Assembly: GCA_964435285.1 (NCBI GenBank)
Contig: CAYSYA010000018.1
Location: 1 to 6,381 of the forward strand
Source: GCA-2718035 sp964435285
GTDB lineage: Bacteria; Bacteroidota; Bacteroidia; Flavobacteriales; TMED113
Direction of reading: 5' to 3'
Length of the DNA stretch: 6,381 nt
Under the pieces are notes generated by a model. The model did not search any database and was not told the origin of the DNA. It saw nothing but the letters and a program-made list of their open reading frames with translations. Position numbers and translations under genes: made by a program. This document shows, in pieces, positions 6,087 through 6,381 of the stretch (position 1 is the stretch's first letter; each line of letters begins with the position of its first letter).

Positions 6087-6256
6087 TAAAACAATCCTTT
6101 AGCAATTAAATAAGGAATTATTAACCAAAGAAGACCCTTAATTAAAAAAAACATAAAAATAACAAATCCAACTATCCACCCCTTTTCTTTTATGAGAGAT
6201 TTAAATCCCTTTTCTTTATAAATTTTAATCCAATTATTTAACCAATTAGGTACCAT
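6086..6256 (-). CDS. Small hypothetical membrane protein (56 aa)
   Basis: An open frame from ATG (6256-6254) to TAA (6088-6086) encodes 56 residues. It has a basic amphipathic N-terminal half (MVPNWLNNWIKIYKEKGFKS, then LIKEKG) followed by one hydrophobic segment (about 27-52, starting WIVGFVIFMFFLIKG and ending LIIPYLIAKG). This is the pattern of a single-pass membrane protein with the positive N-terminus inside. I recognise no family. Support for it being real: the one-base TAATG overlap with the DUF423 start, the fact that it fills the space between tRNA terminator and DUF423 exactly, and a -7-like element 20 bp upstream. There is no Shine-Dalgarno, as for the other genes here. It may assist or associate with the DUF423 protein, but this is only inferred from coupling. 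Confidence 0.68.
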   Translation of the reverse strand: MVPNWLNNWIKIYKEKGFKSLIKEKGWIVGFVIFMFFLIKGLLWLIIPYLIAKGLF

Positions 6257-6276
6257 ATTTTAAAAATAAAAAAAAA

Positions 6277-6284
6277 CAAAATTA
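6277..6284 (-). promoter_or_regulatory. Candidate -7 element for the small ORF-DUF423 unit
   Basis: On the minus strand TAATTTTG (6284-6277) is an exact TAnnTTTG match, 20 bp before the ATG at 6256. No clear TTG lies 17-21 bp further upstream, where the terminator hairpin of the tRNA transcript sits. If used, transcription would start within the T-rich leader, only a few bases past the hairpin. Confidence 0.35.
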
Positions 6285-6285
6285 A

Positions 6286-6313
6286 AAAAAGCCTTCCATG
6301 CAGAAGGCTTTTT
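6286..6313 (-). terminator. Rho-independent terminator after tRNA-Asp
   Basis: A perfect 6-bp GC-rich stem, GCCTTC (6291-6296) with GAAGGC (6303-6308), encloses a 6-nt loop CATGCA. The stem is extended by A/T pairs (6286-6290 with 6309-6313). On the minus strand it follows the tRNA CCA end by about a dozen bases and is followed by a T7 run (6290-6284). The A/T flanks make it formally bidirectional, but no plus-strand gene ends here. Confidence 0.82.
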
Positions 6314-6324
6314 ATTCTTTTTAT

Positions 6325-6381
6325 TGGCGGTCTGGACGGGACTCGAACCCGCGACCCCCTGCGTGACAGGCAGGTATTCTA
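6325..6381 (-). tRNA. tRNA-Asp (anticodon GTC), partial: 5' part outside window
   Basis: The last 57 nt of the gene are present. Anticodon stem CCTGC (6374-6370) pairs with GCAGG (6362-6358) around the loop CTGTCAC, with anticodon GTC at 6367-6365. A 5-nt variable loop follows. The T arm is GCGGG-TTCGAGT-CCCGT, closed by one G-T wobble. The 3' acceptor strand is CCAGACC, the discriminator is G (the usual base for Asp), and CCA is encoded (6327-6325). The D arm is mostly, and the 5' acceptor strand entirely, beyond the right edge. A terminator follows directly, so this is the last gene of its transcript. Confidence 0.95.

Overview
The window is strongly AT-rich chromosomal DNA from a member of the Bacteroidota, most likely a marine-type Flavobacteriales or close relative. 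The clues agree with each other. There is a type IX secretion (T9SS) C-terminal sorting domain, and a TonB-dependent receptor with an N-terminal carboxypeptidase-regulatory-like domain. A ribosomal protein S16-like gene with an Ala/Glu/Pro tail lies directly before rimM. Leaders are A-rich without Shine-Dalgarno sequences, and there are promoter-like TAnnTTTG elements. No phage, insertion sequence or CRISPR array is visible.

Layout, left to right. Positions 1-751 (+) hold the end of a gene with a repetitive Glu-Glu-Ala-Pro-Ala-Ala tail (probably rpsP) and a complete rimM, a 30S-maturation pair. Positions 760-4171 (-) hold a two-gene unit read right to left: a duplicated HmuY-like protein exported by T9SS, then an outer-membrane TonB-dependent receptor with heme-receptor signatures. 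The receptor starts at a TTG codon overlapping the upstream stop. This has the same gene order as the hmuY-hmuR heme pair of Porphyromonas. Positions 4172-4412 form a divergent regulatory region with a perfect 45-bp palindrome whose core has the 7-1-7 layout of Fur-superfamily operators. It overlaps the inferred -33 element of the HmuY-like gene.

Positions 4413-5732 (+) encode an unusual single polypeptide: an N-terminal PAS sensor domain fused to a nine-helix UbiA/MenA-type prenyltransferase. It overlaps tail to tail by 12 bp with a DUF423 membrane protein (5721-6086, -). That gene is coupled through a TAATG junction to a 56-residue membrane microprotein (6086-6256, -). The right edge holds a rho-independent terminator and the 3' three-quarters of tRNA-Asp(GTC), both on the minus strand.

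How the parts may work together (inference): the HmuY-like protein and receptor would capture heme or another iron compound at the cell surface under iron/metal-responsive repression. The PAS-prenyltransferase suggests direct allosteric control of a membrane prenyl transfer step, such as quinone synthesis, by a redox, gas or ligand signal. Its position opposite the heme locus may be coincidental. The PAS-UbiA fusion and the Fur-like palindrome are the best leads in the window.
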